Source: Planctomycetota bacterium (GTDB lineage: Bacteria > Planctomycetota > J058 > JAJDCP01). Taken from it: 64,000 nt of DNA. Positions within the stretch are counted from its first letter, which is position 1. Every line of letters begins with the position of its first letter. The notes below the pieces were generated by a model. It saw only the letters and a program-made list of their open reading frames with translations. It was not told the DNA's origin and searched no databases. A program made the position numbers and the translations under genes. The DNA is taken from the NCBI GenBank assembly GCA_029260765.1, contig JAJDCP010000175.1:1-64000 (forward strand). The letters run 5' to 3'. Positions 9,121 to 17,536 of this stretch are shown piece by piece.

Positions 9121-9687
9121 ATGATGACCCCCTGGGCATGGACAGCTGTCGGGCTCCTGGTGCTGTCCTTTGTGTTGGATTCACTGCTGGCGAAGCGCTA
9201 CGCGGGCGGGTCCAGCGAACGCGACCGGGGTACCTGGAAGCTGCTGTTCGTCACACTGGGCGCCAACTTGACATTGCTGTTCGTCCTGTCGGCCTTTGAC
9301 ATCGGACGCTCCCAAACTGCGGCAGAGTGGCTGGGGCCGTTCGGAGTGAGCGCTGCCGCGCTCGGAATGGTGGTGCGCTATAGCGCCATCTTCACGTTGG
9401 GAGATCGCTTTACCTGGCGCGTGGTGGTCCAGGACAGCCACCGGCTGGCACGCAACGGCATCTTCGCCTGGGTGCGCCACCCCGGCTATGCGGGCGGTCT
9501 GCTCGGCGTGGTGGGTTTGATCCTGGCCTTTGGAAGTTGGATGGTCGGGCTGGTCTTCTGCCTGAGCTACCTGCCGTTGATGCTCTACCGGATCAAAGTC
9601 GAGGAGCATGCTCTGCTCGACCACTTCGGACACGACTACGCTGACTACCAGCAACGCACCCGGCGGCTGATCCCCGGCGTCTACTGA
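9121..9687 (+). CDS. Isoprenylcysteine carboxyl methyltransferase-like membrane protein
   Basis: A 188-residue membrane protein with about five hydrophobic segments. The C-terminal part carries the ICMT/PEMT signature: RNGIFAWVRHPGYAGG and EEHALLDHFGHDYADYQQRT, which in the family bind SAM and position the substrate at the membrane. Bacterial members methylate lipids or small acids rather than prenylated proteins; the substrate here is not known. It starts 18 bases after the radical SAM stop, behind GAAGGAGA, and ends 9 bases before the desaturase, so it belongs to the same operon. Confidence 0.85.
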   Translation: MMTPWAWTAVGLLVLSFVLDSLLAKRYAGGSSERDRGTWKLLFVTLGANLTLLFVLSAFDIGRSQTAAEWLGPFGVSAAALGMVVRYSAIFTLGDRFTWRVVVQDSHRLARNGIFAWVRHPGYAGGLLGVVGLILAFGSWMVGLVFCLSYLPLMLYRIKVEEHALLDHFGHDYADYQQRTRRLIPGVY

Positions 9688-9696
9688 GAGGCTGCT

Positions 9697-10839
9697 ATGA
9701 CCAACGCTGAGCTCCGCCGTCGTCTGCGCCCCTTGGTCGGCGAAGTCCTGAAGCGCACGCAGAACGATCGCGTTCTGGTGGTGCACCTGCTGGTCCATCT
9801 CTTCGTGGTCGTGGGGCTGGGAGTGACGGCCGCCTTGCAGATCGCGACCTGGCCCTGGTACGCGCTGCTGGGTATGGCTGTGGTCGCCGGCAACAGCCTG
9901 ACGGTGCTCGGCTACATCGGCCATGAGGTCGGCCATGGTGGAGGCGGCTTCAAGAACCGCGCGGTCCGGCAGATCGTCTCGCATCTGGGCTGGGCCTTCA
10001 GCCTGTTCGCGACCCCGACCGTGACCCGGCAGGCCCACAATGTGCGCCACCACCGCAAGACCAATACAGCCGAAGATCCCGACCGCCGCCTGAGCTACGA
10101 AGAGCTCCAGCAATACAGCACGGTCGCACGCATCGCCTGCTGGTTGTTTCCGAACAGTCGCCACCCGCTGTTGACCAGCATTGTCGGCTACAGCTTCTCG
10201 GTCTTCAGCTACCACAACAGCATCTTGTGGCATTCGATCGCGGCCAGCGGCGAGCTGTATGACTGCGGGTTGACGGTCAAGGAGCGGCGGCGTGCGCTGC
10301 TCGAGTTCTTCTTCAACCTCAGCTTGTATGTGGGACTGTGGGCGCTGTCGGGCTTTGCCTGGTTGATGTTGGGCTACCTGGCGCTGCAGTACTTCGTCGG
10401 GACCAGCATCGCCGGTGCCTACGTGGCGAGCAACCACCTGATGCATGGACGCAGCAAGGAGCCGACCAGCTCCCTGCAGAACACGGTGTCGCTGGTGGTG
10501 CCCGCCTGGATCGACCGCATGCACCTGTATTTCTCCCACCACATCGAGCATCATCTGTTCCCCAGCGCCTCGCACCGGGCCTTCCCTGCCATCCGTGCGG
10601 CGCTCAAGCAGGAGTTCCCGGACGACTATCAGGAGATGCGCTTCTTCGCGGCGCTGCGGCAACTTGTGCGGCTGCCGATGGGCTTCGTCGACGACGAGAC
10701 GCTGGTGCACTTTGATGGGAGTGGCGCGACCCGGGTTCCTTTCCCCGTCCGCGCGCTGCGTGGTCGACCTGGCGCGGAGGCAGACCTGCCTGCCGCAGCG
10801 GACGTTCCCGTGAGCGCCGAGCCTGTGGGCGCCGCATGA
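9697..10839 (+). CDS. Membrane fatty acid desaturase/hydroxylase
   Basis: A 380-residue di-iron membrane enzyme. All three histidine boxes are present: HEVGH (about residue 73), HNVRHH (about 112) and HHIEHH (about 282), set between four or more membrane helices. Enzymes of this family insert double bonds or hydroxyls into acyl chains using O2 and an electron donor. The C-terminal 45 residues are low-complexity and outside the core domain. Its stop overlaps the next start (ATGA), indicating translational coupling to the START-like protein. Confidence 0.9.
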   Translation: MTNAELRRRLRPLVGEVLKRTQNDRVLVVHLLVHLFVVVGLGVTAALQIATWPWYALLGMAVVAGNSLTVLGYIGHEVGHGGGGFKNRAVRQIVSHLGWAFSLFATPTVTRQAHNVRHHRKTNTAEDPDRRLSYEELQQYSTVARIACWLFPNSRHPLLTSIVGYSFSVFSYHNSILWHSIAASGELYDCGLTVKERRRALLEFFFNLSLYVGLWALSGFAWLMLGYLALQYFVGTSIAGAYVASNHLMHGRSKEPTSSLQNTVSLVVPAWIDRMHLYFSHHIEHHLFPSASHRAFPAIRAALKQEFPDDYQEMRFFAALRQLVRLPMGFVDDETLVHFDGSGATRVPFPVRALRGRPGAEADLPAAADVPVSAEPVGAA

Positions 10840-11354
10840 GCGCATCGCAGGAGACACTCCGCTTGGAGGTCACGCATCAGCCGGTCGATGGTTGGCGGCA
10901 GCCTGAGCTGTGTGTGCGTGGACGCCTGGAAGGGTCCCCCGCCCGCAACTGGCAGGTGATCGAGCGGGTGGAGAGGTACGCGGAGGTGTTTCCTGCTGTC
11001 CATCGCGTCGAGCTGCTGAGCAGGCAAGGCGAGCAGGTCCACAGCCGGCTATGGCTCAAGCTGCCGTTTCCCCTGCCGAGCATCTGCGAAGACGTACGCG
11101 CCCTCCATCGCCCGTTGGGTCCGGACCATTTCCTGCGCAGCTGGATCACCGAGAGCCGCGCCTACCGGCGCAACGTCGGTAGCTGGGAGCTTCAACCCTG
11201 GCCGGGTGCTCCCGAGCACACGCTGGCATGCTACCGGGTGCACCTCGTGCTCGCCCTGCCGGTGCCCGCTGCGTTGGCGCAGCGCCTGCAGCAGAGCGCC
11301 ACGGCGCAGCTGTTCGAAGCGCTGCGGGCAGCGACTCCGAGCTACGCTCGATAG
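10836..11354 (+). CDS. START/SRPBCC-like protein of unknown function
   Basis: A 172-residue soluble protein, coupled to the desaturase by an ATGA overlap. The order of predicted strands and helices, including NWQVIERVERYAEVFPAVHRVELL and a C-terminal amphipathic helix (AALAQRLQQSATAQLFEALR), resembles the SRPBCC fold that holds hydrophobic ligands (polyketide cyclases, START lipid-transfer proteins). This is inference from pattern only; no catalytic residues can be named. A role in holding or processing the product of the upstream lipid-modifying enzymes would fit the operon. Confidence 0.55.
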   Translation: MSASQETLRLEVTHQPVDGWRQPELCVRGRLEGSPARNWQVIERVERYAEVFPAVHRVELLSRQGEQVHSRLWLKLPFPLPSICEDVRALHRPLGPDHFLRSWITESRAYRRNVGSWELQPWPGAPEHTLACYRVHLVLALPVPAALAQRLQQSATAQLFEALRAATPSYAR

Positions 11355-11407
11355 AATCGCGGCGCCACAGATGGCACAATGCTGGCTGTGGTTCTCGGAG
11401 CACTGTT

Positions 11408-13744
11408 TTGTACAAGCGCTTGCTGGCCCTGCTGCCCTGCCTGTTGCTGCCGATCGCGGGCGCGGTGGTCTATCTGGAGACACTCGACTACCCGTTCCAG
11501 CACGACGACACCTGGAACGTGATGGGCAATGAGTTCATCCACTTGAACGAGATCGAACTCCCGGCGTTGCAACGCGCCGTGGAAGGCCATCACAAGTCGC
11601 GGCTGCGGCCGCTGTCGAATCTCAGCTTCGCCCTGAGCTACTACTTCGGCAACTTGAATCCGCGCGCATTCCGCAGTTTCAACATCTTCTTGCACGCCTT
11701 CAACTGCCTGCTGGTCTACCTGGTGTTGCTGTGGACGCTGCGGCGGGTTCCGCTCAAGACTCCTGGCGGAAAAGCGCCGGACGAGTTGGTGGCGGGCCTC
11801 TTGACGCTGGTGTGGGCGGTCCATCCCCTGCACATTTCCGCGGTCACCTACATCCATCAGCGCATGATGCTCCTGACTTCGTGCTTCTTCCTGCTCGGTC
11901 TGTTGGCGTTCATCGCCGCGCGGGGCGCGCAGACTGCCCGGGGCCGGCGTTTTCGGTACCTTCTGTGTGCTCTGGCCGCGGTCGGGTCGCTCGCCAGCAA
12001 AGAGATCGGGCTGCTGTTCCCCTTCGGTATTCTGCTGTACGAGTGGGCGCTGCTGCGCCGCGGTGACCTCGACGGGCTGCGCCGACACTGGGGCAAGGCG
12101 ATCCTGCTCGTGGCCGTGATGGCGGTGGCTGGAGCCATCTTCCTCAACCGCTACGGTTGGTACTGGCTGACGGGAGTTCGAGGATCCTGGCAAGCGCCCA
12201 CGGCGCGGCTGCTCTCGGAATGTCGCGTGCTGCTGCTGTACCTGGGCCTGTGGGTCGCGCCCCATCCGAGCCTGCTCAACTTCGAGCATGCCTTCACCCA
12301 GACGGTGGGCTGGTTCGAGCCCTGGAGCACACTCCCCGGCGTCTTCATCCCTGTGGCGCTGCTCGGGGCCGCGGTCATGACGCGCAAGCGTGCGCCTCTG
12401 GTGTGCTTTGGGATCCTGTGGTTCCTGTTGCAGCTCAGCATCGAGGCGCCGCTGGTCGCTCTCGACCTGATCGCCGAGTACCGGCTGTACCTCTCCAGCC
12501 TGGGGTTGCTGCTGGTGATGGCCGCCGGCATGCGCCGCCTGCCGCGGCGCAGTCTGGCGGTGCAGGTGTTGCTCGGTCTGGTCGTCGCGGGGGTCTTTGC
12601 GACCTGGAATGTGCAACGCAACCGGGTCTGGCAATCGGTCGAGAGTCTCTGGGCCGACGCGGTGGCCAAGAACCCCTCCAGCTACCGGGCTCTGTTGAAC
12701 CACGGCCTCGCTCTGGCCGAGCAGGGCCGGCATGAGGAGGCGCTGCCGCACATCGAGGCGGCCGTCAACATCCATCAGAGCTGGAACGCCTGCAATGCCC
12801 TGTCGCGCTCACTGTGGTACCTGGGCCGGCAGGAAGAAGCCGACCGCTACCTCGAGCTGGCGGGCGAGTGGCTCCCTTCGAGTTGGCATGGTCGCTTCGC
12901 CCTGGCGCAGAACATGGAGCTGCAGGGCAAGTTCGAGCCCGCCCGCAAGCTCGTGCTGCAAGACACCGTCCGCATGACCGTGCGCTCGTTCCTGGGGCGC
13001 ATGGCCGCGACGCAAGGCGACGACGAGCAAGCGGAGTACTGGCTGCGTAGCCTCGTCGAGCTGCGTCCGGCAGATCCGCGCCACCGTCTCGTGCTGGCTC
13101 GCTTCTATCTACGCCTCGAGAAGCATGCGGAGGCTGTGGAGCAGGTCATGGCGGTAGCAGGGCGGTCCGGGCTGTTGCACGCCTACCGGCTCGAAGCCTG
13201 CCGCCTCCTGATCGATCTGGGGGAGCTGGAGAAGGCGCGAGAGCTCCTTCCCAAGCTGCACAGGGAGCAACCCTGGAATGGCGAGGTGCAGCTGTGCTCA
13301 GGCCGCGTGTGCGAGTTGGAAGGAGACATGCAAGGTGCGCTGAGGTGGTACCAGAGCAGCCTGGATCATGGCACGCAGAGCGTCCTCGCCTGGAATTTTC
13401 TCGGCCGGGTGGCGACGGGCCAGCGGAAGTATACCGAGGCCGCCTTGTGCTACCGGGCGAGCCTGGAGCTCGAGGTGACGGTCGAGACGGGCAGAAATCT
13501 CGCCGCGGCATTGAACGGGGCCGGCGAGCCCGCCGAGGCGGAGCGTGTGCTGCGGCAGATTCTCGAGTTCCACGAAGACCCGGAGGCGGGCAAGATGCTG
13601 GGGGTGGCCCTGGCCCTGCAGGGGAAGTACGCCCTGGCGATCCCGTACCTCGAGGCCGCGCTCGAGAGCGCCCCGGACGATGAGCGCTTGCAGAAGATCC
13701 TGGCAGGCTGCCGGGAGCGCGCGGGGTCGGTGGATCCGGAGTAG
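11408..13744 (+). CDS. Second TMTC-like GT-C membrane protein with TPR tail
   Basis: About 778 residues, co-linear with the protein at 4832-7174: an N-terminal signal-anchor helix, the loop motif YPFQHDDTWN with Asp33-Asp34, the segment HPLHISAVTYIHQRM, further membrane helices and a C-terminal half of TPRs. It is read as a lipid-linked sugar transferase-like protein with a TPR substrate platform (inference). The start is set at TTG 11408, with CGGAG seven bases before, since the longer frame runs into the upstream gene. It is the last gene of the plus-strand operon. Having two paralogues at both ends of the operon suggests both act on its product or proteins. Confidence 0.75.
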   Translation: MYKRLLALLPCLLLPIAGAVVYLETLDYPFQHDDTWNVMGNEFIHLNEIELPALQRAVEGHHKSRLRPLSNLSFALSYYFGNLNPRAFRSFNIFLHAFNCLLVYLVLLWTLRRVPLKTPGGKAPDELVAGLLTLVWAVHPLHISAVTYIHQRMMLLTSCFFLLGLLAFIAARGAQTARGRRFRYLLCALAAVGSLASKEIGLLFPFGILLYEWALLRRGDLDGLRRHWGKAILLVAVMAVAGAIFLNRYGWYWLTGVRGSWQAPTARLLSECRVLLLYLGLWVAPHPSLLNFEHAFTQTVGWFEPWSTLPGVFIPVALLGAAVMTRKRAPLVCFGILWFLLQLSIEAPLVALDLIAEYRLYLSSLGLLLVMAAGMRRLPRRSLAVQVLLGLVVAGVFATWNVQRNRVWQSVESLWADAVAKNPSSYRALLNHGLALAEQGRHEEALPHIEAAVNIHQSWNACNALSRSLWYLGRQEEADRYLELAGEWLPSSWHGRFALAQNMELQGKFEPARKLVLQDTVRMTVRSFLGRMAATQGDDEQAEYWLRSLVELRPADPRHRLVLARFYLRLEKHAEAVEQVMAVAGRSGLLHAYRLEACRLLIDLGELEKARELLPKLHREQPWNGEVQLCSGRVCELEGDMQGALRWYQSSLDHGTQSVLAWNFLGRVATGQRKYTEAALCYRASLELEVTVETGRNLAAALNGAGEPAEAERVLRQILEFHEDPEAGKMLGVALALQGKYALAIPYLEAALESAPDDERLQKILAGCRERAGSVDPE

Positions 13745-13745
13745 T

Positions 13746-13833
13746 AGGTTGTCTCAGATGATTTGAGCGGTCTTGACTTCGTAGTGGAGGGGTTTACCCC
13801 CTCCTTCGGGCGGGGATAAACCCCGCACCCTAC
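13746..13833. repeat. Intergenic hairpin element at convergent operon ends
   Basis: The 185 bases between the convergent operons hold AGGTTGTCTCAG (inverted copy of the CTGAGACAGCC motif of the left edge), then two hairpins: GGAGGGG/CCCCTCC at 13786-13804 and GCGGGG/CCCCGC at 13810-13826. The second hairpin and its ending CACCCTAC match the palindrome at 376-421. It may also help to end transcription from both sides, although no T-run follows. Confidence 0.65.
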
Positions 13834-13929
13834 AGAAGAACTCAGCGATATCAGTGACCTCCGCTGGGTGTCGCGAACGACTGAGGGAACCCACTACCCA
13901 GCCGCAGCGGCGGCCACATGAGCGAACAA

Positions 13930-14568
13930 CTACATCCCCCCGAACAGGCTCACCCCGCAGAACGCCGCCAGAAACCCGAACAAGGGAACATTGCACACCA
14001 CCGTCAGCCGGTTGAGTCGTTGGAACTTCGGATCGCCCGCGGCCGCGAACCAGACCGCGTCATCGCCGGTGGTGTGGCCGGCGACCGCGCGGTGGAAGCC
14101 GAGCGCGTAGACCGTCTCGATGACCAGGCTGGCCCAGATCACCAGGCTCAGAGCCAGGACCCAGCTGTGCCAGCCGCCGTTCAGGCCGGGCAGACCCGCG
14201 CGGTTGGCGAGCAGCAGCCCAGCCAGCAGCACGAGGCTGAACAGGTTGTGGGCGATGCCGTAGGGAGGTCTCCAGTTTTTGCTGACATACATCATGTACA
14301 GCTCGACCAGCCCGCGCAGCCACATGTTGATGGCAAAGCCCCCGAACACCATGCGCAGAGCCGGGCTGAGGCTGGCATCGAGGGCGACCAGGGGCGTCAG
14401 GATCAGCCACACGAAGACCGCCCAGTTCAACCACAAGAGCTTGGGCTTCGAGATGCGTCCGCCCATTCGGCCCGGCCGGTTCTGGCGCCGGTAGAACACC
14501 ACGCCGGCGCCGAGTTGGCCGAGCAACAGCACGCCGAGCAGCAGGCGGGTCAGCAGGCTGGGGCTCAT
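13930..14568 (-). CDS. Polytopic membrane protein, unknown
   Basis: About 212 residues with six hydrophobic segments and conserved-looking loops (YRRQNRPGRMGGRISKPK, KNWRPPYGIAHNLFS). No known family motif was recognised. Its ATG at 14568 overlaps the stop of the RND gene (ATGA), so it is translationally coupled and is the last gene of the minus-strand operon. An accessory role for the RND transporter or modification of the transported lipid is possible, but nothing in the sequence proves it. Confidence 0.7.
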   Translation of the reverse strand: MSPSLLTRLLLGVLLLGQLGAGVVFYRRQNRPGRMGGRISKPKLLWLNWAVFVWLILTPLVALDASLSPALRMVFGGFAINMWLRGLVELYMMYVSKNWRPPYGIAHNLFSLVLLAGLLLANRAGLPGLNGGWHSWVLALSLVIWASLVIETVYALGFHRAVAGHTTGDDAVWFAAAGDPKFQRLNRLTVVCNVPLFGFLAAFCGVSLFGGM

Positions 14569-16844
14569 CGTCGCATCCCCGCTGCGTGGCCCGGCGGAGG
14601 AACGGGAGCACCCGGGCGGCTCTGCAGACCGATCTGCAGCAAGCTGGGCAGCAACACCAGATCGGCCAGCACCGCGGTGACGGCGGTCAAGCACAGCAGG
14701 ATGCCCAGCACACGGTTGGGTACGAAGTCGCCCGCGAGCAGCACTCCGAAGCCCGCCACGAGCACCAGGCTGGTCAAGACGATCCCGGGCCCGGCGCGCC
14801 GGAAGGTGTAGCGCAGCGGGTCGGCGCCCCGGGGACAGGCACGCCACTGGCTGAGGAAGTGGATGGTGTCGTCCACCGCCAGGCCGAAGATCACCGAGAG
14901 CACCAAAGCGGAAGTGTAGCGCAGCTCGATGCCCAGCCAGCCCATGATGCCCGCCACGGCGACGACCGGGAAGAGGTTCGCGAGCACGCTCAGCAACGCG
15001 AGCCTGAAGCTTCGCAGGCCCGGCAACAGCAGCAGAAAGACCGCCCCCAGGGCGACCAGGAAGCTGGTCTGGAAGTGGTCGACGATGCGCAGATTGACGA
15101 TCTGGCCGAGATAGCCCTGGCCGGTCAGCCGCCCATTGAGCGGTTGGCCGATCTCTGCTGCATAGATCGTGCCGATCTGCTCAAACAGCTCGAGCGCGTC
15201 TTGGGTGGGCAGATCACGGATCAAGACACGCACGCGCGCCAGGTCGCTGTCGAAGTGGATCCAGCGGCGGGTCTGTTTCTCTGCCAGCAGCAGGGCTGTC
15301 GGAAGCAGACCGGTGATGGCCGCGTCGGGCACGCCTTTGAGCAGGGGACGCATCTGGTGGAGCAGATCGGCCACCGATGAGGCCAGCAGCACTCCGTCAA
15401 GCTCGCCCTGCAGGCGGCTGGCCAGCCGCTCCATACGTTCCACAGCAGCTTGGGAATACGGGTCTTCGCCGGGCGACGGCTCGACGATCAGGTCGAGCAG
15501 AATCACCCCGGACAGGCGTTCTTCGACGAAGCGGTTGGTCTGGCGTATCGGATGCTCGGGGTCCAGATCAGCCAGCAAGGGGCTGTTGACCCGCAAGCGC
15601 AGGATCCCTAGCGCGCACACAGCGAGCAACAGCAGACATGCCAGGACCAGGGTGCGCGGACGGCGCCGGACCTGCGCCTCGACGCGATCCAACAGCCCGC
15701 TGAGCAGTCCCCTTGAGATGGGTGCGGCGACGGTGGTCGCTGCCCGGTCGGTCAGCTTGAGAAAAGCGGGCAACAGCAACAGGGTGACCAGATAGGCGGC
15801 GAGCACTCCTACGGCCACCTGCACGCCAAAGTCAGCCACCAGGGGAATGCCGGTCAGCATCAAGGCGGCGAATCCAACGGCGGTGGTCAGACTGGTCAGC
15901 AGGCAGGGAGCCGCCAGCTCGCGCAGCGTGCCGCGCAACGCAGGGTCGACAGCGGAGGTCGCGCGCAGCTTGCGGTAACGCGCCAGCATGTGCACCCCGT
16001 CGGAGACGCCGACCACCACGATCAGGATGTAGACGGCCGGCCCCAGAATGTTGGGGGGCAGGTCCCACAACGCCATCAGCCCGGTCGTCCAGACAGAAGC
16101 CAGCAGCGCCACGCTCAGCGGGAAGAGCGCCCGCACACCGCTACGCAGCGCACCCCCGAGCACCAGCAACATCGCCGCCAACACCCAGGGATAGAGCCGG
16201 CCCCCCTCGTCGGAGATAGCCCGGCTCAGCATCACCCGCTGGATCGGATAGCCGGCCAGGCGTACCTTGAGCCCACTGCTTGACGCGAATTCCCCCGTCA
16301 GGCGTTCGAGCTCTGCCAGCAGAGCCTTGCGATCCTCCGAGGACGTGCGCTCGGCAGGCATCACGCAACGGATGGTGGCGACCTTGAAGTCGCGCGCCAT
16401 CAGCAGGCCAGCAAACGGCGGCCGGGTGAAGGACTCCATCGCCAGCGCCAGGCGCTCGCTGCTGAGCTTGGCCGCAGGCACCGCAGCTTCAAGTGTGAGC
16501 TCGTCGTCTCCGCGCCGCACCACGATCTGGGCGTTGCTGGGAGAGACGACCTCCTCGAGCAGCGCCAGCTCTTCGAGGCTTTGGGTCAAGCCATCGATGG
16601 CGCGGAAGTCGGCGGTGTCGAGCACGCTCGGGCTCTCGAGGATCACCAGGGCGGTCCGGTCGTCCGGCCCGAAGGCGGCCCGGATGCGGTCAAAACTGCG
16701 GCGTTCGGGCGTGTCAGTCGGGAAGAAGTCCTCCATCTCGTAGTGTACGCCGACGTCGAGGGCCGCGTAGCCCAGCAGGCCCGTGATCGCCAGCACCACG
16801 ATGGCCGCCCACCAGGGGTGGCGCGCAAGCGTCGCGCTGCTCAT
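14565..16844 (-). CDS. RND-superfamily (MMPL/HpnN-like) exporter
   Basis: About 759 residues with twelve predicted membrane helices in two repeats, each with a large periplasmic loop. The fourth and tenth helices carry acidic motifs typical of lipid-type RND pumps: VGVSDGVHMLARYR and LAVDDTIHFLSQW. Such proteins use the proton gradient to move lipids such as hopanoids or mycolates out of the inner membrane. ATG 16844 overlaps the preceding stop (ATGA). Position at the end of an operon with acyl-modifying enzymes suggests it exports the pathway product. Confidence 0.85.
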   Translation of the reverse strand: MSSATLARHPWWAAIVVLAITGLLGYAALDVGVHYEMEDFFPTDTPERRSFDRIRAAFGPDDRTALVILESPSVLDTADFRAIDGLTQSLEELALLEEVVSPSNAQIVVRRGDDELTLEAAVPAAKLSSERLALAMESFTRPPFAGLLMARDFKVATIRCVMPAERTSSEDRKALLAELERLTGEFASSSGLKVRLAGYPIQRVMLSRAISDEGGRLYPWVLAAMLLVLGGALRSGVRALFPLSVALLASVWTTGLMALWDLPPNILGPAVYILIVVVGVSDGVHMLARYRKLRATSAVDPALRGTLRELAAPCLLTSLTTAVGFAALMLTGIPLVADFGVQVAVGVLAAYLVTLLLLPAFLKLTDRAATTVAAPISRGLLSGLLDRVEAQVRRRPRTLVLACLLLLAVCALGILRLRVNSPLLADLDPEHPIRQTNRFVEERLSGVILLDLIVEPSPGEDPYSQAAVERMERLASRLQGELDGVLLASSVADLLHQMRPLLKGVPDAAITGLLPTALLLAEKQTRRWIHFDSDLARVRVLIRDLPTQDALELFEQIGTIYAAEIGQPLNGRLTGQGYLGQIVNLRIVDHFQTSFLVALGAVFLLLLPGLRSFRLALLSVLANLFPVVAVAGIMGWLGIELRYTSALVLSVIFGLAVDDTIHFLSQWRACPRGADPLRYTFRRAGPGIVLTSLVLVAGFGVLLAGDFVPNRVLGILLCLTAVTAVLADLVLLPSLLQIGLQSRPGAPVPPPGHAAGMRR

Positions 16845-17497
16845 GCCTTCCGTCCTAGCTTGTGGGCGCGCAGAGCCAGCAAGATCCCGCACAGGCTCCC
16901 GAGCCACCAGTACCAGGACACGCGGCTCGCTGGCGGGCCGGCGACAACTTCCGCCTCAGGTCTTGCCTGCTCTCGACCCTGGCCCTCGACCAGCCGCATT
17001 CTCTGTCTGGCAGAAGCGCTGCCAAAGCTCTCCCACAGGCCTGAGGGCCAACGGACCAGCACGTCTTCGATCTCCGTCTCCCCGCCGAGCCCGAACAGCT
17101 GCTCGTAGCTGTTCTGGCCGGCGTATCCGTGGCCTGCGCCCACCAGGCGTGACTGGACACCACGGGCCGTCCGGATCTCGATCTCGGCGCCGACCGCGTC
17201 GCGGTTGCTGCGCGTACCCTGCAGGCGCACTGCCAGCCAGTTGCGGGTCTGTCCCGCCAGGTTCTCAAAATACCCGGCCTGGGCCTTGTAGTTGCCGATG
17301 ATGAAGTCGATGTCGCCGTCGCGGTCGAAGTCCGAGGCTGCCAGCCCGCGCCCGTCGCGCAGGTCGTCGAGGCCGATGGCATAGCCGGCCTCGAGGAAGC
17401 CGCCCGCGCCGTCGTTCAGCAGGCAGTGGTTGTGCTCGCGGCCGTTCCAGGAGTTGTCGGCGACGAAGGCGTCGGTGTAGATATGGGCTTCGGCCAC
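16841..17497 (-). CDS. ASPIC/UnbV C-terminal half of an interrupted FG-GAP protein
   Basis: 218 residues from a GTG at 17497 that has no ribosome site. It contains an FG-GAP repeat (DFDRDGDIDFIIGN) and an ASPIC/UnbV domain (NWLAVRLQG, GAGHGYAGQNSYEQLFGLG, VRWPSG), then a C-terminal membrane helix (WYWWLGSLCGILLALRA). It is in the same reading frame as the gene at 17537-19261 and separated only by one TGA and 39 bases. In relatives the FG-GAP and ASPIC parts form one protein, so this is most likely the end of that protein, either cut by a nonsense change or joined by recoding. The ATGA coupling to the RND gene is intact. Confidence 0.7.
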   Translation of the reverse strand: MAEAHIYTDAFVADNSWNGREHNHCLLNDGAGGFLEAGYAIGLDDLRDGRGLAASDFDRDGDIDFIIGNYKAQAGYFENLAGQTRNWLAVRLQGTRSNRDAVGAEIEIRTARGVQSRLVGAGHGYAGQNSYEQLFGLGGETEIEDVLVRWPSGLWESFGSASARQRMRLVEGQGREQARPEAEVVAGPPASRVSWYWWLGSLCGILLALRAHKLGRKA

Positions 17498-17505
17498 AGA
17501 CGAGG

Positions 17506-17522
17506 GGGACGCAACTGCGCCC
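17506..17522 (-). promoter_or_regulatory. 17-nt stem-loop 14 nt after an in-frame TGA
   Basis: On the minus strand, GGGCGCAGTTGCGTCCC can fold as GGG-CGC, loop AGTT, GCG-T-CCC with one bulged T. Its size and distance from the TGA resemble bacterial SECIS elements, which also have a GU in the loop and a bulged U, but here the bulge is on the opposite arm. It could equally be a chance hairpin in GC-rich coding sequence. Confidence 0.2.
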
Positions 17523-17536
17523 TCTGCGAAGTCCAG

